From Chloroflexota bacterium (GTDB lineage Bacteria; Chloroflexota; Anaerolineae; B4-G1): a stretch of 5,757 nucleotides of DNA. The stretch lies in the NCBI GenBank assembly GCA_003648125.1, contig QMOE01000185.1, positions 1 through 5,757 on the forward strand, given 5' to 3'. Under the pieces are notes generated by a model, which saw nothing but the letters and a program-made list of their open reading frames with translations, was not told where the DNA came from and ran no database searches. Positions 4,810 to 5,757 of the stretch are shown here, piece after piece. Both the position numbers and the translations under genes were made by a program. How positions within the stretch are numbered: the stretch's first letter is position 1; each line of letters starts with the position of its first letter.

Positions 4810-5757
4810 ACAGGTTTTTGACGCCTTGCGAGAGGTGATGCACCCCGAGATCAAGAGTAACCTGGTCGAATTGGGGATGATCAAGAACGTGAGCGTCGAG
4901 GATAAGCAAGTCACGCTTGCGCTGGCACTGCCTTTCGCGGAAATCCCAATCAAAGACGACCTGGTGCGCATGGTCGAGGAAGCAGTCACGAAATTAGACC
5001 CAAGTTTGCAGGTTCAAGTCAATCTGGTCGAGATGAACCAGAAGGAGCGGGCCGCGTTCATGACCGCATCCGAGGGCGGCCCCAAGCCAGCGCAGTCCGC
5101 GAACAAGATTGCTAACGTGGTGGCCGTGCTGAGTGGGAAGGGCGGAGTTGGTAAATCGTCGGTGGCGGCGCTGCTGGCGGCGACGTTGCATCGTCGGGGA
5201 GAACGGGTGGGTGTGCTTGATGCTGATATCACCGGGCCCAGCATCCCCAAGATGTTTGGTCTGCATCAGCCGCCACTAATGAGTCCGACGGGTATCCTCC
5301 CCGCTGAAACCTCTGCCGGTGTCAAGGTAATGTCCATCAATTTGTTGCTGCCCAACGAGGACGAGGCCGTCATCTGGCGCGGCCCGCTCATCAGCAGCGC
5401 CATCAAGCAATTCTGGAGTGAGGTCTTTTGGGGCGATCTGGACTATCTGATCGTGGATTTGCCCCCTGGCACCTCCGACGCCGCGCTGACGGTGATGCAG
5501 TCTATCCCGCTCAATGGAATAGTGCTGGTCACATCGCCGCAGGATTTAGCCGGGATGGTGGTGCGCAAGGCGGCCAAGATGGCTCAACATTTGAATGCGC
5601 CCGTGGTGGGCCTGGTGGAGAATATGAGCTACCTTACCTGCCCCCAATGTGGCGAGCGGATCGAGGTCTTTGGCCCCAGCCAGGCCATGCGCACGGCGAA
5701 TCAACTGGGAGTGCCGTTGCTGGCGCAATTACCGCTGGACCCCGACCTGGCCCGTCT
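4796..5757 (+). CDS. mrp: Mrp/ApbC (Nbp35-like) P-loop ATPase with MIP18/DUF59 domain (3' end beyond window)
   Basis: An ATPase of the Mrp/ApbC/Nbp35 group, cytoplasmic carriers that bind and transfer iron-sulfur clusters. 320 codons are visible without a stop, most of the usual 350-370. Residues 4-80 form the MIP18 (DUF59) domain, with MHPEIKSNLVELGMIKNV where relatives have DPE and LG(L/M)I. The deviant Walker A GKGGVGKSS is at 114-122 (K115 signature lysine, K120 phosphate-binding). DADITGPSIPKMFG (142-155) and LIVDLPPGTSD (218-228) are the switch and Walker B regions. C282 and C285 (YLTCPQCG) form the CxxC that bridges the cluster between two subunits. The DUF59 segment reads PFAEIPIKDD, lacking the cysteine that many relatives have before PL. 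ATG 4796 follows AGGAG (4781-4785) at 10 nt. The gene overlaps the small gene by 14 nt and closes the visible operon. Confidence 0.94.
   Translation, partial: MITDKQVFDALREVMHPEIKSNLVELGMIKNVSVEDKQVTLALALPFAEIPIKDDLVRMVEEAVTKLDPSLQVQVNLVEMNQKERAAFMTASEGGPKPAQSANKIANVVAVLSGKGGVGKSSVAALLAATLHRRGERVGVLDADITGPSIPKMFGLHQPPLMSPTGILPAETSAGVKVMSINLLLPNEDEAVIWRGPLISSAIKQFWSEVFWGDLDYLIVDLPPGTSDAALTVMQSIPLNGIVLVTSPQDLAGMVVRKAAKMAQHLNAPVVGLVENMSYLTCPQCGERIEVFGPSQAMRTANQLGVPLLAQLPLDPDLAR

Overview
The window looks like chromosomal DNA from a GC-rich, probably anaerobic bacterium. The PadR subtype, the DUF362/DUF364 proteins and the dispersed palindromic repeats fit Chloroflexota (Anaerolineae-like), but no marker gene settles this, so the taxonomy is inference from protein style only. 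There are six confident coding genes, one small probable gene, two dispersed repeat elements and one strong sigma-70-type promoter. I see no tRNA, rRNA, CRISPR array or transposase.

Layout. (1) 1-981, plus strand: the C-terminal five-sixths of a GT4 glycosyltransferase cut by the window start. (2) 982-1259: a convergent intergenic gap holding an 87-bp palindromic repeat and a decayed second half-copy. (3) 1260-3137, minus strand: a two-gene unit, first a dual-specificity phosphatase with a C-X5-R signature, then 21 bp later a DUF362 protein with a cysteine-bearing C-terminal region. (4) 3138-3495: a divergent intergenic region with a second dispersed repeat next to the phosphatase start, a possible weak minus-strand promoter, and a strong plus-strand promoter. 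(5) 3496-5757, plus strand: a tightly packed unit of a PadR regulator, a DUF364 (DUF4213 plus putative metal-chelation fold) protein, a 61-residue hypothetical protein, and an Mrp/ApbC P-loop ATPase with an N-terminal MIP18 (DUF59) domain that runs off the window end. Every junction in this unit overlaps (14, 4 and 14 nt), which argues for co-transcription and coupled translation.

How the genes may work together. Mrp/ApbC/Nbp35 proteins carry or insert iron-sulfur clusters, and DUF364 has been proposed from structure to bind heavy metals. A PadR-controlled DUF364-Mrp operon therefore reads as a small regulated metal or metallocofactor module. The PadR promoter carries an imperfect inverted repeat over its -10 element, consistent with autorepression. 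The divergent phosphatase-DUF362 pair may or may not belong to the same process. The DUF362 protein has five cysteines clustered in its last 130 residues, which also hints at metal or Fe-S chemistry. The best candidate for something undescribed is the PadR-DUF364-small ORF-Mrp operon, particularly the small gene and the cofactor it serves.
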